From: Paraescarpia echinospica
Taxonomy: Eukaryota; Annelida; Polychaeta; Sabellida; Siboglinidae
Length of the DNA: 64,000 nucleotides
Assembly: GCA_020002185.1 (NCBI GenBank)
Contig: CM034531.1
Location: 45,832,574 to 45,896,573 of the forward strand
Direction of reading: 5' to 3'
Positions 1 through 11,201 of the stretch are shown here, piece after piece. Under the pieces are notes generated by a model. The model was not told where the DNA came from, made no database searches, and worked only from the letters and a program-made list of their open reading frames with translations. The first letter of the stretch is position 1. Each line of letters opens with the position of its first letter. Made by a program: the position numbers and the translations under genes.

Positions 1-1
1 C

Positions 2-1056
2 CCAAAAGCAATGAGTAATACAGAAGTCTTAGAAGCAACGTTGGCAGACCCAGCTCTGGGTGCTGTTAAAGATCTTCTATTAACTGAAAAATGGTTCATG
101 CTTGAAACAAAGTATGGACAAGATCTAAGTGTGGACTTTGAACCGATGCAATTGTACAGCAGATTTTGAAATTAACTCACTGTAACACGAGATGGATTAA
201 TGTAGAGAGGAACCCGTATCGCGGTTCCGGCGAGTCTGCAGCACAGAGTAATCCATCTGGCCCTCGAAGGGCATCAAGGGATAAACAAGATCGATGCTCT
301 CCTCAGAGAGAAAGTGTGGTTGCCCAGAATTGACGCTATGGTAGCCAAGCTACTTGATGAATGTGTAGCGTGCAACGCGGCTTATGATCCAAAGCCAAGG
401 GAATCATTGGTCATGTCTGATCTTCCGTCAAGGAAATGGTCTCATCTTTCCGCAGATTGTTATGGACCATAACCTACAGGTGACTACCTCCTTGTTGTCA
501 TGGACGAGTACTCCAGATTCCCTGAAGTCGAAGTGATAAGATCCATGTCGGCTCAGACAGTTATTCCAGTCTTCGAGAAGATATCATCGTCAAGAGGTAC
601 TCCCGACAACATGAATTCAAACAATGGAACTCTGCTCCAAAGTGAAGAGTTTAAGAGTTTTGTAGTCAACCTAGGTTTTCGCCACAACGAGTAACACCAT
701 ATTGGCCAGAGGCGAATGGTGTAGCCGTGAGGTTCATGAGAATAATAGGAAAAGGCTGCAAATGTGCACAGGTAGAAGGTATACCATGGAAACGAGAGTT
801 GTACCGGTTTCTTAGAAACTACAGGGCAATCCCGCATACCTCAACAGGATTACCACCAGCAACGATTTTGAATGGTGTGCCATTGAAGATGAAGCTAACC
901 CAGGTCCATGCTGAGGAAATGGATGAAACACTCCATCAAAAGGATTGGGCGGCAACGAACAAGATGAAGGAATATGCGGAAGTACGACGAAAGATATCCA
1001 AGTCTGACACTGGTATCGGAGACAAAGTGTACATCTCCACCCAGTCGTGCACCTAG
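2..1056 (+). pseudogene. Ty3/gypsy-like pol remnant (integrase region)
   Basis: The translation carries the order expected for a gypsy-type integrase. A His-His-Cys-Cys zinc-binding stretch lies at about 255-385 (a GHQG-type histidine motif, then C-V-A-C), followed by an RNase-H-fold core from about 430. The core holds the first catalytic Asp (about 450) and a typical 'VMDEYSRFPEVE' segment. The second catalytic Asp is Asn (S-N-N-G where the family has S-D-N-G), and the Glu expected after 'ANG' is Val. In-frame stops occur near 165-175, 211 and 470, and the frame shifts near 685, so the element is dead. The N-terminal part (RT, RNase H) must lie upstream of the window. No LTR is visible downstream of 1056. 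The fold assignment is secure; the clade is inferred from the zinc motif and core order. Confidence 0.8.
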
Positions 1057-1321
1057 GAGTAAGAGTGTACCCAAACGGTTTGAAGGTTTTCGTGGAAACC
1101 TGCCTAGTTTATGCAAACAGTGATGTAATTTCAACTCTGTGTACTGTGTATAGTTTCAACATATCAGGCGATATTTTGTTTATTTGCAAAACAATTGTAT
1201 AAAGTTTGGGGAGATGTAATGAATATAACACCGTCTGATGCTGCCACCTGTCGTATAGTTTATAGTGATTTAAACATGTTGGAACTCTCTTGTAATTACG
1301 AGAATAAAGAAGTTAGTTCTG

Positions 1322-2534
1322 TCACCAAAGCCATGATGTACGTGTCACTATTTTATAATAGGTATTGCCCCAAATTTCACAATAATTTAAATACGGCGTG
1401 ATAAGAGTACAGTATAATGAAGGTATATTCAATAAAAGTTTCTCCCTAGTCATTACAGATACATTTTTCGAGATTTTTATGTGGCTAATGTATTCATTCC
1501 AATTTAAATGGGAATCAATGTGTACACCAAGAAATTTGGTAACATAGACTCTATTAATGTTCTTACCATTAATACTGACCATGTTGTTTTCACTTTGTCT
1601 ATTACCAGAAATCATAAAAAAAATTTTTGCTATATTTAGGGAAAGCTCGTTAACTTGAAGTCATCTGTATAATTTGTCTAATTCTGTTGATATTGTTTCA
1701 CACACTTGTGACAGATTGTCACCTGAGTAAAAGAAATTAGTATCATTAGCAAAGACAATTGATTTCATTAACAATGACACATTACACATGTCATTAATAT
1801 ATGTTATAAACAACGCAGGACCTAATATAGAACCCTGTGGAACCCAACAGGTAACAATCATGTATTCCGTAGTTGTGTCACTAATACAAACATAGTGGCT
1901 TCTGTTATTAAGATAACTACAGATCCACATATCAGCTGTTCCTCTTATTCTATAATGCTCAAGTTTGTTTACGAGAATGTTGTGATCAACTGTATCAAAG
2001 GCCTTTTTTTGGGTCAGTGAAAACACTAACAGTAGATTTACAATCACCAATAGAAGTAGAAATTTATTTTACGAATTCCACTAATGCCAGTGATGTTGAC
2101 ATATTTTTCCTAAACCCATATTGGCTTTTATACAATATTTGTTTGTCATCTATAAATGACATCATCCTGTTGTGGGAGATCTTTTCTGGGATTTTTGGGA
2201 ACTAAAATAATAATATTGATGTAGGTCTGTAGTTAGTAAAATTATTAATATCGCCATTTTAATAGGGGTATAACTCTAGCAATTGTCATACCATCTGGAA
2301 AAATATTCATTTGTGTAACGAGATATTAAAAATATGTGCTAGGGGTCTTACTAGATAAGGTATTAGTTGTTTAACTAGGCACATGTCAATATCATCATGA
2401 TCTTTAGATTTCTTGCTTTTTGTTTTATTCACCAGGTTAATGATTTCTTCTTCAGTAACAGGTTTTAGAAACAGAGTAGTCACAGTCTTAGTCTCCGATG
2501 CTTCAAAGACTTCATCCATACTCGGTAGCGTCAC
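1322..2534 (-). mobile_element. Decayed LINE fragment, RT region (CR1/Jockey group)
   Basis: Read on the minus strand from 2534 to 1322, three ORF pieces give RT landmarks in order. First comes the palm approach (2534-2307), with a lysine-rich 'KSKKSKDHDDID' version of the usual 'K..K..G.D.I' motif. Next is the RT core (2050-1661), with 'KAFDTVDHNIL', 'VPQGSILGPALF' and a catalytic box reading F-A-N-D instead of F-A-D-D. The thumb (1615-1322) has 'TKFLGVHID' and 'LNYCEIWG'. Frames change between pieces and the catalytic Asp pair is broken, so this is an inactive, 5'-truncated copy. It resembles the LINE at 42279-48657 in the RT approach and thumb and may be the same family. The exact 3' end is not resolved. 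Confidence 0.85.
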
Positions 2535-3939
2535 CCAACGGTTTTACTGACGGACCGGATAACGCGAACTGCCAAATTTCCATCATTGTAATCGCTCCAC
2601 CATCCCAGTTCACTTCCCTCTCCTAGACCTCGCATTCAGCAGCCGGATGGAGGTTGGCAGAAAGGTGTTTCGATACAGGTTGGTTCGTAATCAATATTAA
2701 TGTTATTTTCGGAAAGGTATCTTTTGAAGTATCAAGTATAAAAAGTTTCCTTACCAAGGAGTCAAGACGAAGGGATTAATAACAAGGCATTGTCCCGTGT
2801 TATCAGGCTGCAGTTCCGCGTAGCATCGAACCTGATTACTACTTGCCTGCTTAACGTAAAGAAAACACGTCTACATCGCATTTTCCTTGCTTTCGAAGAA
2901 TCAAATTAAATCAAATTTATTGTAACTCATTATAATACATGCAACTACAAATTAAATTAAGACGAATCATATATAATAACGTAATGAGAACAACAATGGA
3001 AGATAAGTGTATAATGTTAAACTCCCAAATTCATATTGCACATTTTAATAACGCATTCTTGTTGCACTATTGAATTCCTACATACAAATATCGTCGACCA
3101 GCAGCCTCTATTAAACAGATACAGAGAGGAGCGTATGAGCGCAGCGGGTGCCACGACATCAAAGCCAAGCAAAGCGAATCGGGTAACGCGGTAGTGGCGG
3201 TTCTTGAAAACAAACCAAGTTCATTAAGCTATTCTGGAGAATCGAGGAGAGCAAACGACTCCATGTTGGCTCGAATTGACGACGACGATGTGACCTCTCA
3301 AGTTAAAATCGTTGAAGATTAGTTAGAAATGAAACTGAACGAGATGGCAGTCAGCAAATATGGATCAGAACGCCTTCTGAAACGTTTATACACTAGATAT
3401 TGACAAAGCACGACATAACTACAAAATGGCGGAACAGGAACTACTTTTTATAGTCTCCAATTATGGATCATTACGCTAATACAGAACAATAGTCATTACG
3501 ACATGTAGTTCTAAATACACAACAGTTTACCATATCTTGTCAGAAACAGCCTCATATATAATACAATGTTTTTTATGTTTTAATAATTACTTTCGTTTCT
3601 CCGTGACGCGTCAGTACTGCTTGGATGTCCATGCCCCGCAGCATGAATAACGTGTATTCGCTGATGTGCTCATTGCAGACAGTTTGTTTCCACAAAGCGA
3701 CATATTGGTAACATCAAGAGGAAGATTCTGGGAGAGAGAGGGTATAACATGGAAGGCGCCAAAACACCCAAAGTAAAGCATGGAACATCAGATGCCTTGT
3801 ATATATATATTCTGGTGCATCATGGGATGTTCCCGTATATAACAGTTGTGGGGGACATATTATTTTCAAATTTGACCTTACATTGTGACGCCGGTTTTTC
3901 AAGTTTGGTTGTGAAGTTTCCTCTTTGCTTGATTTAACG
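2535..3939. other. Intergenic, no recognisable gene
   Basis: No convincing coding region is visible. A plus-strand open stretch around 3125-3320, interrupted at 3320, encodes an acidic, Ser-rich, helix-prone peptide that could be an ORF1 remnant of a retroelement, but no motif supports this. The rest is AT-rich. The left arm of the large palindrome begins at the right edge. Confidence 0.5.
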
Positions 3940-4540
3940 GCAAGTGCATGTAATTATTTTTGTATTACACAAGATATCCGATATAAATGGAATTGTAATT
4001 GTTGAACAAACGAACGCCTAACTGTTTTGTAACGTAGTCGTTTAATTCCTAACGTTAACATTGATTACATAGGTTTTGTAGTTAGGCGCTACATTTTGTG
4101 TTTTCGTAATCAGTCTCGAAACAACACCATTTAAGCTAACTATAAAAAGTAATTGAACTTATTTAAGTCACAGCGAATACACAAAGGCGAGTGGATGACT
4201 GATAAGCGTCTTATGTATTTGGTAGTGACACCTACCGAATGTACAGTGACATAATTTGTGTGCATGTGCGTGCGTGTTTACGTTCGGTTGTGTAAGCTTA
4301 CATGTTTGTGAAGATGATGATGTCTTACTATATAAATTATGATACAATACATTCGATGTTAAAATATATGCATACATCATCTTAGTTCTTATGATGAGGG
4401 GTGTTAAGCGTGCATTTGTTCCATGGCTGATTTTCATATGCAATACATTATATCATTCATGGTGCATCTTGAACAATAATAATATTATAACAAAAAAGAA
4501 ACAACTAAAAAAGAAAAACAACGGCATAGTTTGTTTGTTG

Positions 4541-4665
4541 CTTTGTTCATTTGTTTGTTTGTTTTTGTTCGTTTATTTTTATTTGTTTGGTTGGTTGGTA
4601 GGTAGGTAGGTAGGTTGGTTGGCTGGCTGGCTGGTTGGCTGGCTGAATGTTTGTGTCTTTGTGCT
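4541..4665 (+). repeat. Simple repeats (TTTG)n, (GGTA)n, (GGCT)n
   Basis: A run of TTTG, then GGTT/GGTA and GGCT/GGTT tetranucleotides. The mirrored position in the right arm (about 36140-36190) holds a shorter, reorganised (CCAA)n/(CAAA)n version, so the tract has changed length since the arms separated. Confidence 0.8.
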
Positions 4666-5375
4666 TCTGACATGTGTGCACATAACTAAATTCTACAATA
4701 TTCCCGACAGTCCGTCGACGAAGTTTAAGTTGTTCCCAGTCTCCTTTCAAAATACTACAGACAGTATTTTCTTCTTATGTTCAGCTCAGAAGCTGTATCA
4801 GCCACACGTATGTGACTAAATATTGTCGAGTTTGGGTGGAACGTCGCAAGTAGTGTAGTTGGGTGGTGTAGTGCTGGTTTAGGAATTTTGGTTATTTTGT
4901 GAAGTTTATGCAGATTAGAAGAACCTATAATCAGTGCGGCAGGCATGGAGAGGAGATGCTTTTTAAATGAGTCCAGTGATTGTTTGCTAATTAGATGTTG
5001 CGTGCATTTGTTCCATGATTTGATGGTGCTTGGAAAGAATGAGTGCTTGTATGCGTCGATGCGGGTGAATGTTTGGAAGTAGCGATATGCGTTGCCACAT
5101 AGTATTATTTTATATTTAAAAAAATACTAATGATATGTAGCCCTCATCTCTGTACTTAGCCACATGTGAACCACATTTATATTTATTTAGCACTTGTCTG
5201 TATGTGGTTCACATATGTAATTGTGTTATATTTCTATAGCAACATGTCTGTATTTGGTTCGCGTGTGTAATGAAGCTATATTTCCTAGCAACATGTATGT
5301 ACGTGGCTCACGTGTGGAATGAAGTTACATTTATCTAGCAATATATCTGTACTTGCCTAAAATGTGTAATAAAGT

Positions 5376-5951
5376 GGTACACTCACCGACTCATTGCCCT
5401 ACCCTATAACAAGCACATCACAAGGTACACTCACCGATTCATTGCCCTACCCTATAACAAGCACATCACAAGGTACACTCACCGACTCATTGCCCTACCC
5501 TATAACAAGCACATCACAAGGTACACTCACCGATTCATTGCCCTACCCTATAACAAGCACATCACAAGGTACACTCACCGACTCATTGCCCTACCCTATA
5601 ACAAGCACATCACAAGGTACACTCACCGATTCATTGCCCTACCCTATAACAAGCACATCACAAGGTACACTCACCGACTCATTGCCCTACCCTATAACAA
5701 GCACATCACAAGGTACACTCACCGACTCATTGCCCTACCCTATAACAAGCACATCACAAGGTACACTCACCGACTCATTGCCCTACCCTATAACAAGCAC
5801 ATCACAAGGTACACTCACCGATTCATTGCCCTACCCTATAACAAGCACATCACAAGGTACACTCACCGATTCATTGCCCTACCCTATAACAAGCACATCA
5901 CAAGGTACACTCACCGATTCATTGCCCTACCCTATAACAAGCACATCACAA
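5376..5951 (+). repeat. 48-bp minisatellite, 12 copies
   Basis: Exactly twelve head-to-tail 48-bp units start at 5376, each beginning GGTACACTCACCGA. The only variation I see is C or T after 'CCGA', in unit order C T C T C T C C C T T T. The first six units therefore alternate as a 96-bp higher-order repeat, while the rest look like homogenised blocks. Because 48 is divisible by three and the unit has no stop in one frame, it produces a long apparent ORF (5394-6044) of a 16-residue Ser/Thr/Pro-rich repeat. I treat that as incidental. The mirrored site in the right arm (about 35310-35375) has a single diverged unit. Confidence 0.95.
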
Positions 5952-6014
5952 GGTACACCATGTATGGAAAACAAAATAAGAAGAACCCTCAAATTGTCAA
6001 TCTTCAGTAGCACC

Positions 6015-6459
6015 CATCCTCGCGCGCCTAGGGGTCGCTGCTGATGTTTACGTCAGTGCCAGCCAGCAGTACCCCCTGGCTGAATTTAAGCTCAGCCTAT
6101 GAAATCGTTCACTAGATCAGTGGTTGTCGGCAAGTCAGGTGGTCATGATAAAACTAATTTCAACCTACCGTGGCTCGTGTTACAGGTAATGTTTAGGAAG
6201 TAGAAGCAATTATTCAAATACACAATACCGATCAGCTAGCTACTCGTGCTAACGGGCGAACCTGTCATTATATATTGGGATTCCCAGAAGTCGTTTATCA
6301 GTCTTCAAATTGGGGCGGGTATTTGCGCTGTTCTCACGGGTGACGCAGTCGCGACTGGCGAAGTCAATTACTAGTTTGACTCAGCTAACTTCCGCACTTC
6401 GCGTAGGAGATCTGCCAGGGCTAGTTTTGCATGGCAAACGGCCCTGGCTTGCGAGGATG
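6015..6459 (+). mobile_element. 445-bp non-autonomous TIR element with perfect 8-bp TSD
   Basis: The ends are inverted repeats: CATCCTCGCGCGCC at 6015-6028 and GGCTTGCGAGGATG at 6446-6459 (12 of 14 complementary, outer nine perfect). The target duplication GTAGCACC is exact at 6007-6014 and 6460-6467. The homologous right arm lacks the element: near 35270 the reverse complement reads straight through from GTAGCACC into ACCAAAG, although that arm also lacks 6468-6835. No transposase is encoded. An 8-bp TSD with short TIRs is usual for hAT and P superfamilies; the superfamily is not settled. A second copy lies at 37395-38001, inside GPCR C. Confidence 0.88.
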
Positions 6460-6467
6460 GTAGCACC

Positions 6468-6835
6468 GCTTAAAGTATATTGTTGTATGGAGCTGATAAC
6501 TGAATCCTCATAAAAAGCTGGGGAAAAACTCGACGGGAATTACTTCATAACGTTAAGGGATCATCTCAGAATGTCGATCCGATGTCAAACGAAATTTATT
6601 TCATTTGGTCTCAGCCCCCCACCCAACCCCCAGACGAAAGTTTATAAACATTGTCATGATGATTATCAATATATTAACAGTATCGGTCCGAAGCGTTAAA
6701 TGTCGATGTCCGATACTAGAGACGTAACTGCCTGTGATCCCCCTTCCCCAAACTAAAATGTACCTTCGTCTGATATTGGATATCGACGTTCTGCGATGAT
6801 CCCAAGGAAGTGCCAAAATGTCCACTGGAGTAATA
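6468..6835. other. Left-arm segment missing from right arm
   Basis: Between the TIR element and the point where homology resumes (6836, ACCAAAG) there are about 370 bp without a counterpart in the right arm. No TIRs or ORF with a recognisable motif are seen. A deletion in the right arm is the simplest reading. Confidence 0.5.
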
Positions 6836-7629
6836 GGTTTACCAAAGAAGAATTTTATCGGGATGCGGACAAACTCACAAAGCAAGATTCACATAAGGCG
6901 TCTACAACTAGCTGCTATCGCGACACAAAAGAGCTCCGTCCACGGCCGACCAATGGTGACGACAACCGCAATAAGCCGCACGTCACTCGATTTAATGCAT
7001 TACGAAGTGCTGATATATCGAGAAGCCATCCATCAAGGGTGCTTTGCAGTTACTGGGCACACCTTGAAGTACCCGAAACGGTACACTTTTTACAAAGCAT
7101 ACTATTATATTACTTCGCGGCGGTAAAGCAAATAGATGTAAAACGCAATGGATGCCTATTGAAATAGGTATCGCCTCAACGCAATACCCCCTGGTACAAC
7201 TGCAGGTGTTGAAATCAGTCACCCGGTGTCAGATGATCATAGCTTTCGTGACTTTGAATTATGTCTTTTTTTAGGTCGCGTACCTTCCAGGAATCACTGG
7301 GGCATTACGGAAGCTGAATATGAACTCGCCTGCTGCCGTTTTGTATCAACAGGTCCTACATTAAAGCAAACTGATGTATAACGATAGGCTATATTTACAA
7401 GTATGCCAAGAGTACGCCAGAGAGTTGGATATTAAGTTCATACAAAGTGATTCACCATCCTGGCCAAACGTAAAGGACACCAAATACACGGTTAATCTAC
7501 TCGTCATACGAAACATACAGGAACAATAACGAAATATGACATATCACCTTCCAGTGCATTGTACATGAGCAATTTCAGAAGGCATTTCAAAATACAGCAG
7601 AGTTATACCCGCGTGGTAAAGTTGCGACT

Positions 7630-7825
7630 GCCTTTTTTTACACACACACGCACACACGCACACACGCACACACGCACACACGTACACACACACAAACACT
7701 CACACGAGAAACACACGCAAGCACGGTGAAGTAAATGAACACACTCGCACGAAACACAAACAAACACATAAACACGCGTATTTTCACATGCGCTCCCGCG
7801 CACGGGCTTGTGTGTATGAGAGAGG

Positions 7826-7919
<94 letters not shown>
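7630..7919 (+). repeat. (CA)n-rich and (GA)n microsatellites
   Basis: A CA/CG-rich stretch at 7640-7700 and a nearly pure GA tract at 7820-7919 lie just upstream of GPCR A. Mirrored (TC)n and (GT)n tracts of different length lie at 34070-34415, upstream of GPCR B. Apparent Ser/Leu or Arg/Glu ORFs across these tracts are not genes. Confidence 0.95.
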
Positions 7920-7922
<3 letters not shown>

Positions 7923-8088
7923 GGTTTTTGCGTGTCAACAGATCATTTAATTTATATGACAACATACATAATAATAATTACTAATCCTGTTAGATTTATA
8001 ATTACAATTATTATATATACATATAATTATTATGCCGTTAACATAATACTAAGTGATCTTTTTTGTGAAATTGCGCGAAGACAATTTG

Positions 8089-8142
8089 ATTGGCCCACCT
8101 GGTAAGCCAATCATTTTGATGAGATGCACGTACATATAAATA
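8089..8142 (+). promoter_or_regulatory. Putative GPCR A promoter: ATTGG/CCAAT pair and TATA box
   Basis: ATTGG (8089-8093) and CCAAT (8107-8111) form an inverted CCAAT pair, start to start 18 bp, followed by TATAAATA at 8135-8142, 57 bp before the ATG at 8199. The same block, with identical 18-bp spacing, lies upstream of GPCR B (33868-33890, one box mutated to CCAAG) and GPCR C (38598-38620, both boxes intact). Retention across three copies marks it as ancestral; promoter function is inferred. Confidence 0.65.
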
Positions 8143-8198
8143 CGGTTCAGTCAGTGGTGTGTGCATGCACTCCTTAATATGTCAACGTAGACAGCACA

Positions 8199-9353
8199 AT
8201 GGAAGAGAACGTCACTACTACCTCCGCGGAAATCGGTACGGATCTGCAAAACGAGACAATTCCAGTTGCATTCCAATATTTACCAGTGTTACCGTTCATG
8301 GCAGCGATCAAAGTTGTCATCGGAGTGACAGGCCTCGTGGGAAACTTACTTGTGGTCATTGTTGTCTACAAGTACACGAAACTCTTTCAGCAAGTAAATG
8401 CCGTCTACATCATCAATCAAAGCTTTATCGATGCCGTTGTGTCAGCTTTACTTATCGTGGTAACCTTCGTGAGACAATATCCGAATCACCAACAAGAAGG
8501 ATTCATGGACGACTTATTTTGTAAGCTGTGGCGGTCGCAGATTCTGTTGTGGGGACTGATGACATCTTCGACGTACAACCTGATGGCGATCTCCATTGAT
8601 CGCTACATGGCCATAGTCCACCCAATGTGGCATAAAGTGTCATTCACGAAGACTAAAGCGACCGTATCTGTCGTCTTCATATGGTCGTTTGGCATTGTAT
8701 TCGTAGCGACTTTCGTGATCCCAAGAACTGGTCTAATGAACGGCCGGTGCTTCATTTCATATTTCTGGCCATCGCGTGAGATCGCATTCGGAATCGGAGT
8801 GTGGCAAGTCTTCATCAGTACGTTATTGCCTATTCTCGTACACTGCGTTTGCTACGTCAAAATCCTAACAACATTGCGCAAGCGTCTAATCGCAGTGGCT
8901 TCCTTGGGATTGCACACAACAGACACGGGCTCATCCATAAAATCACATGAGACAGTCCTCACAAGCACTTCACTGCGGACGGGTCAAATGACGTCAACAT
9001 CTGCTGGAAGCAATGCATTCCAGGATACATCTTTTCGAGCGAGAACAACATCTTTGAAAGCTGTAATGGTGCATCAAGACTCCCGTCAAAGTTTTAACGT
9101 GAAAGCGAAGAGAAACGTCATCAAAACATTGGCGATTGTCACGGTTTGTTACGTCATGTGCTGGGTACCTAATAAGATTTATATTGCCCTGTTTATGATG
9201 GGTAAACAATCTTCATTCGGCAATGTATACCAGGCCACGGTAATTATGGTGTTTATCAACTGTTGCATCAATCCGATAATCTACATTGCCAAATACGACG
9301 CTTTCAAGAAGGGACTGACGATGTTGTTTAGGTGGCCTCGAAATAATTCGTGA
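8199..9353 (+). CDS. GPCR A: intact intronless class A (rhodopsin-like) receptor
   Basis: A 384-residue receptor in one exon; probably a plasma-membrane seven-helix receptor coupling to G proteins. The ligand is unknown. N-glycosylation sites lie at N4 and N18. TM1 has G-N at 48-49 and TM2 has Asp78. The conserved ECL1/TM3 cysteine is C108 and its ECL2 partner is C184. TM3 ends in a canonical DRY (134-136) followed by a typical M-A-I-V-H-P. TM4 has W162 and TM5 has P211. The third intracellular loop is long and Ser/Thr-rich (about 222-303) and ends with a basic KAKRNVIK stretch. TM6 has CWVP (321-324) and TM7 has NPIIY (358-362), followed by a short helix-8-like tail ending at 384. The start is chosen because the ATG sits 57 bp after a TATA box and aligns with the start of B. 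The peptide/orphan branch of class A is likely from the overall pattern, but no ligand class can be named. Confidence 0.93.
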   Translation: MEENVTTTSAEIGTDLQNETIPVAFQYLPVLPFMAAIKVVIGVTGLVGNLLVVIVVYKYTKLFQQVNAVYIINQSFIDAVVSALLIVVTFVRQYPNHQQEGFMDDLFCKLWRSQILLWGLMTSSTYNLMAISIDRYMAIVHPMWHKVSFTKTKATVSVVFIWSFGIVFVATFVIPRTGLMNGRCFISYFWPSREIAFGIGVWQVFISTLLPILVHCVCYVKILTTLRKRLIAVASLGLHTTDTGSSIKSHETVLTSTSLRTGQMTSTSAGSNAFQDTSFRARTTSLKAVMVHQDSRQSFNVKAKRNVIKTLAIVTVCYVMCWVPNKIYIALFMMGKQSSFGNVYQATVIMVFINCCINPIIYIAKYDAFKKGLTMLFRWPRNNS

Positions 9354-10320
9354 ACTCGCAAGGTATTGCTATGTTATGGCATGAGGCGAAGCGTTTTGCG
9401 GATAGAATTGTCGTTTTCGCATTAGCACTAGATAGTTTAACGTGTGTACTGTGTATATATGCGTACTAATGGTTTCATCTTACCCTGTTAGTGTGCAGGA
9501 ATTGGGAGACATAATTTCAGTATTTGCGAAATCCATAAAAGTCTGCATGCCTAGGTTATTATGGTTGTATACTGTTAATGAAATCCGGCAGTGATGCCTC
9601 CAGCCGTTGTTACTATTTGTATGTTTACGAAATCCGATTATAAATATACCTCGCTGGTATCGATCCATATTGTGCGATGTTTAAGCAATATTTACGAAGG
9701 TCTGTACACTTATCGTACCTCACATTTGTTTCTTATGAATAATATACCCGAAAACATGCATCGTTTGCATTATACCGTTGGTTTTGTATTATATCGTATC
9801 ACCAAACACTTGCAGTAGTTGCGTCTCGTCTCCATTGTTTAACTGCAGTATCGACATAAATCTACGATGAACTACCGAGCTATGTTATCTTCATATTGTT
9901 GCATTAATTACATCTCACCTTTGTTGTGTTTGTTCGATATCTACGTAAACCTGCAAAATGTGTATTTCGCCGCTGTAATTGTATCAACGGAAACTTGCAA
10001 CTATAGCATGTCGCTGTGGTTATTTGTGTGCAGCATATGCGAACACCCTGCAATGATTGTTGTTACGTCTTCGCAGCCAATTCGGCCAGCTGTATGCAGA
10101 AAAATATGTTATCAATATAAATGTATATCAGTCATTATAATAATGTGTTTGTATTTGTTTTTTGTTGTTGCTTATACGTTTAGTGGACTCTTTGTTCAGT
10201 AATCAGCACACGTTTTGTTATGGAATAATCACAAACTTAGTGTCAAACGAATGACTGAACGGTGAAATTGTCCATCCTGTAACGTGTACACTTATGTCAA
10301 TAAACGTAACTCAATAAATC
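9354..10320 (+). other. 3' flank of GPCR A with two AATAAA signals
   Basis: AT-rich, non-coding by appearance. AATAAA occurs at 10299-10304 and 10313-10318, which could end the GPCR A transcript. An ORF at 9867-10202 has a degraded counterpart in the right arm with shifted frames (31879-32109), so it is not under visible coding constraint. Confidence 0.5.
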
Positions 10321-10980
10321 TACATGAAGTGTCTCTACAACCTTTTAAATCGGTTTTTACGAGAAGAAACAAGAGAACATGAATTTTGTAGAACTTTCCA
10401 TCCTCTGTATGTGAGAGTTATGTGTCTAATACGCGACCCTGACACGATATGTTTGGTAAAGAAACCTAGCTCTACAATTGGACACCGTGGTTTGGATGAT
10501 CATATTAATGTTATTCCAGTCGCCTTCATTGTACACTAGATGCTAGATTATGTCTATATTTTCCCACAGGTGTGAACAATGAATTTAATAATAATAGATG
10601 GTTAATGTGGTGTCGTTGTAAGTCACTAGGTCTGTTCCACGTTAGTAACAGAGTACTGTCGCTTTACGTTTGTTTGCAATGTGTAGGTTTTTTAATGTTG
10701 TCCTTTGTAACTATTACACTGTTAAATGATTAAATTACAAAACATTGACATTTTAGATTATTATTGGCATTTTATATTATTACAATAAAATGGTATTTAA
10801 AATGGAATCCTGGTACAGTTGAGTTGTGAACTATAACTATAAAGCATTGTCATTGTCATTGTCGTTGAGTGATTGACACTGTAGTCAGTTTCTGCCTATC
10901 TAAGGCTACGGCTGAGTGAATTTTAATAAATATTTCTCCCTCCGTTAATAGGCTTGTAAGTCTTAATTTAGTTACCGGTC

Positions 10981-11201
10981 TTTTCCAAAGTGTGCGTCCA
11001 CAATAAAACAGCCGACAGTTGGTTACGAAATGTTTCAGTTGTCAGTGTTACCGTTGTTGTTCTTGACTGCTTAGAAAGGGGAATACCTTTGAATGCATGA
11101 GTTTTGCGTTCCTTCTGAATAGAACGCCGAATAGCCTTCGATTTCATAACATTTCGTAACCAACTGTCGGCTGTTTTATTGTGGACGCACATTTTGGAAA
11201 A
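10981..11201. repeat. 221-bp element with ~53-bp inverted terminal repeats
   Basis: The arms 10981-11033 and 11149-11201 are almost perfect reverse complements (outer motif TTTTCCAAAGTGTGCGTCC against GGACGCACATTTTGGAAAA). They flank a ~115-bp centre. This is a foldback/MITE-like shape, but no target duplication is evident. The right arm holds the centre and the outer repeat in the opposite arm sense at about 23810-23955, with the other repeat missing. Confidence 0.75.

Noticed and set aside
5394..6044. 216-codon ORF with 16-residue repeats as a secreted repeat protein
   Set aside because: The ORF is produced by a 48-bp minisatellite; it has no signal peptide, its 3' end runs into a transposon, and the mirror arm has one unit only.
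8159..8524. Alternative ORFs overlapping GPCR A and D on other frames
   Set aside because: They are shadow frames of the receptors without motifs.
9867..10202. 111-codon ORF downstream of GPCR A as a conserved gene
   Set aside because: The mirror copy keeps the sequence but not the frame, so there is no sign of coding constraint.
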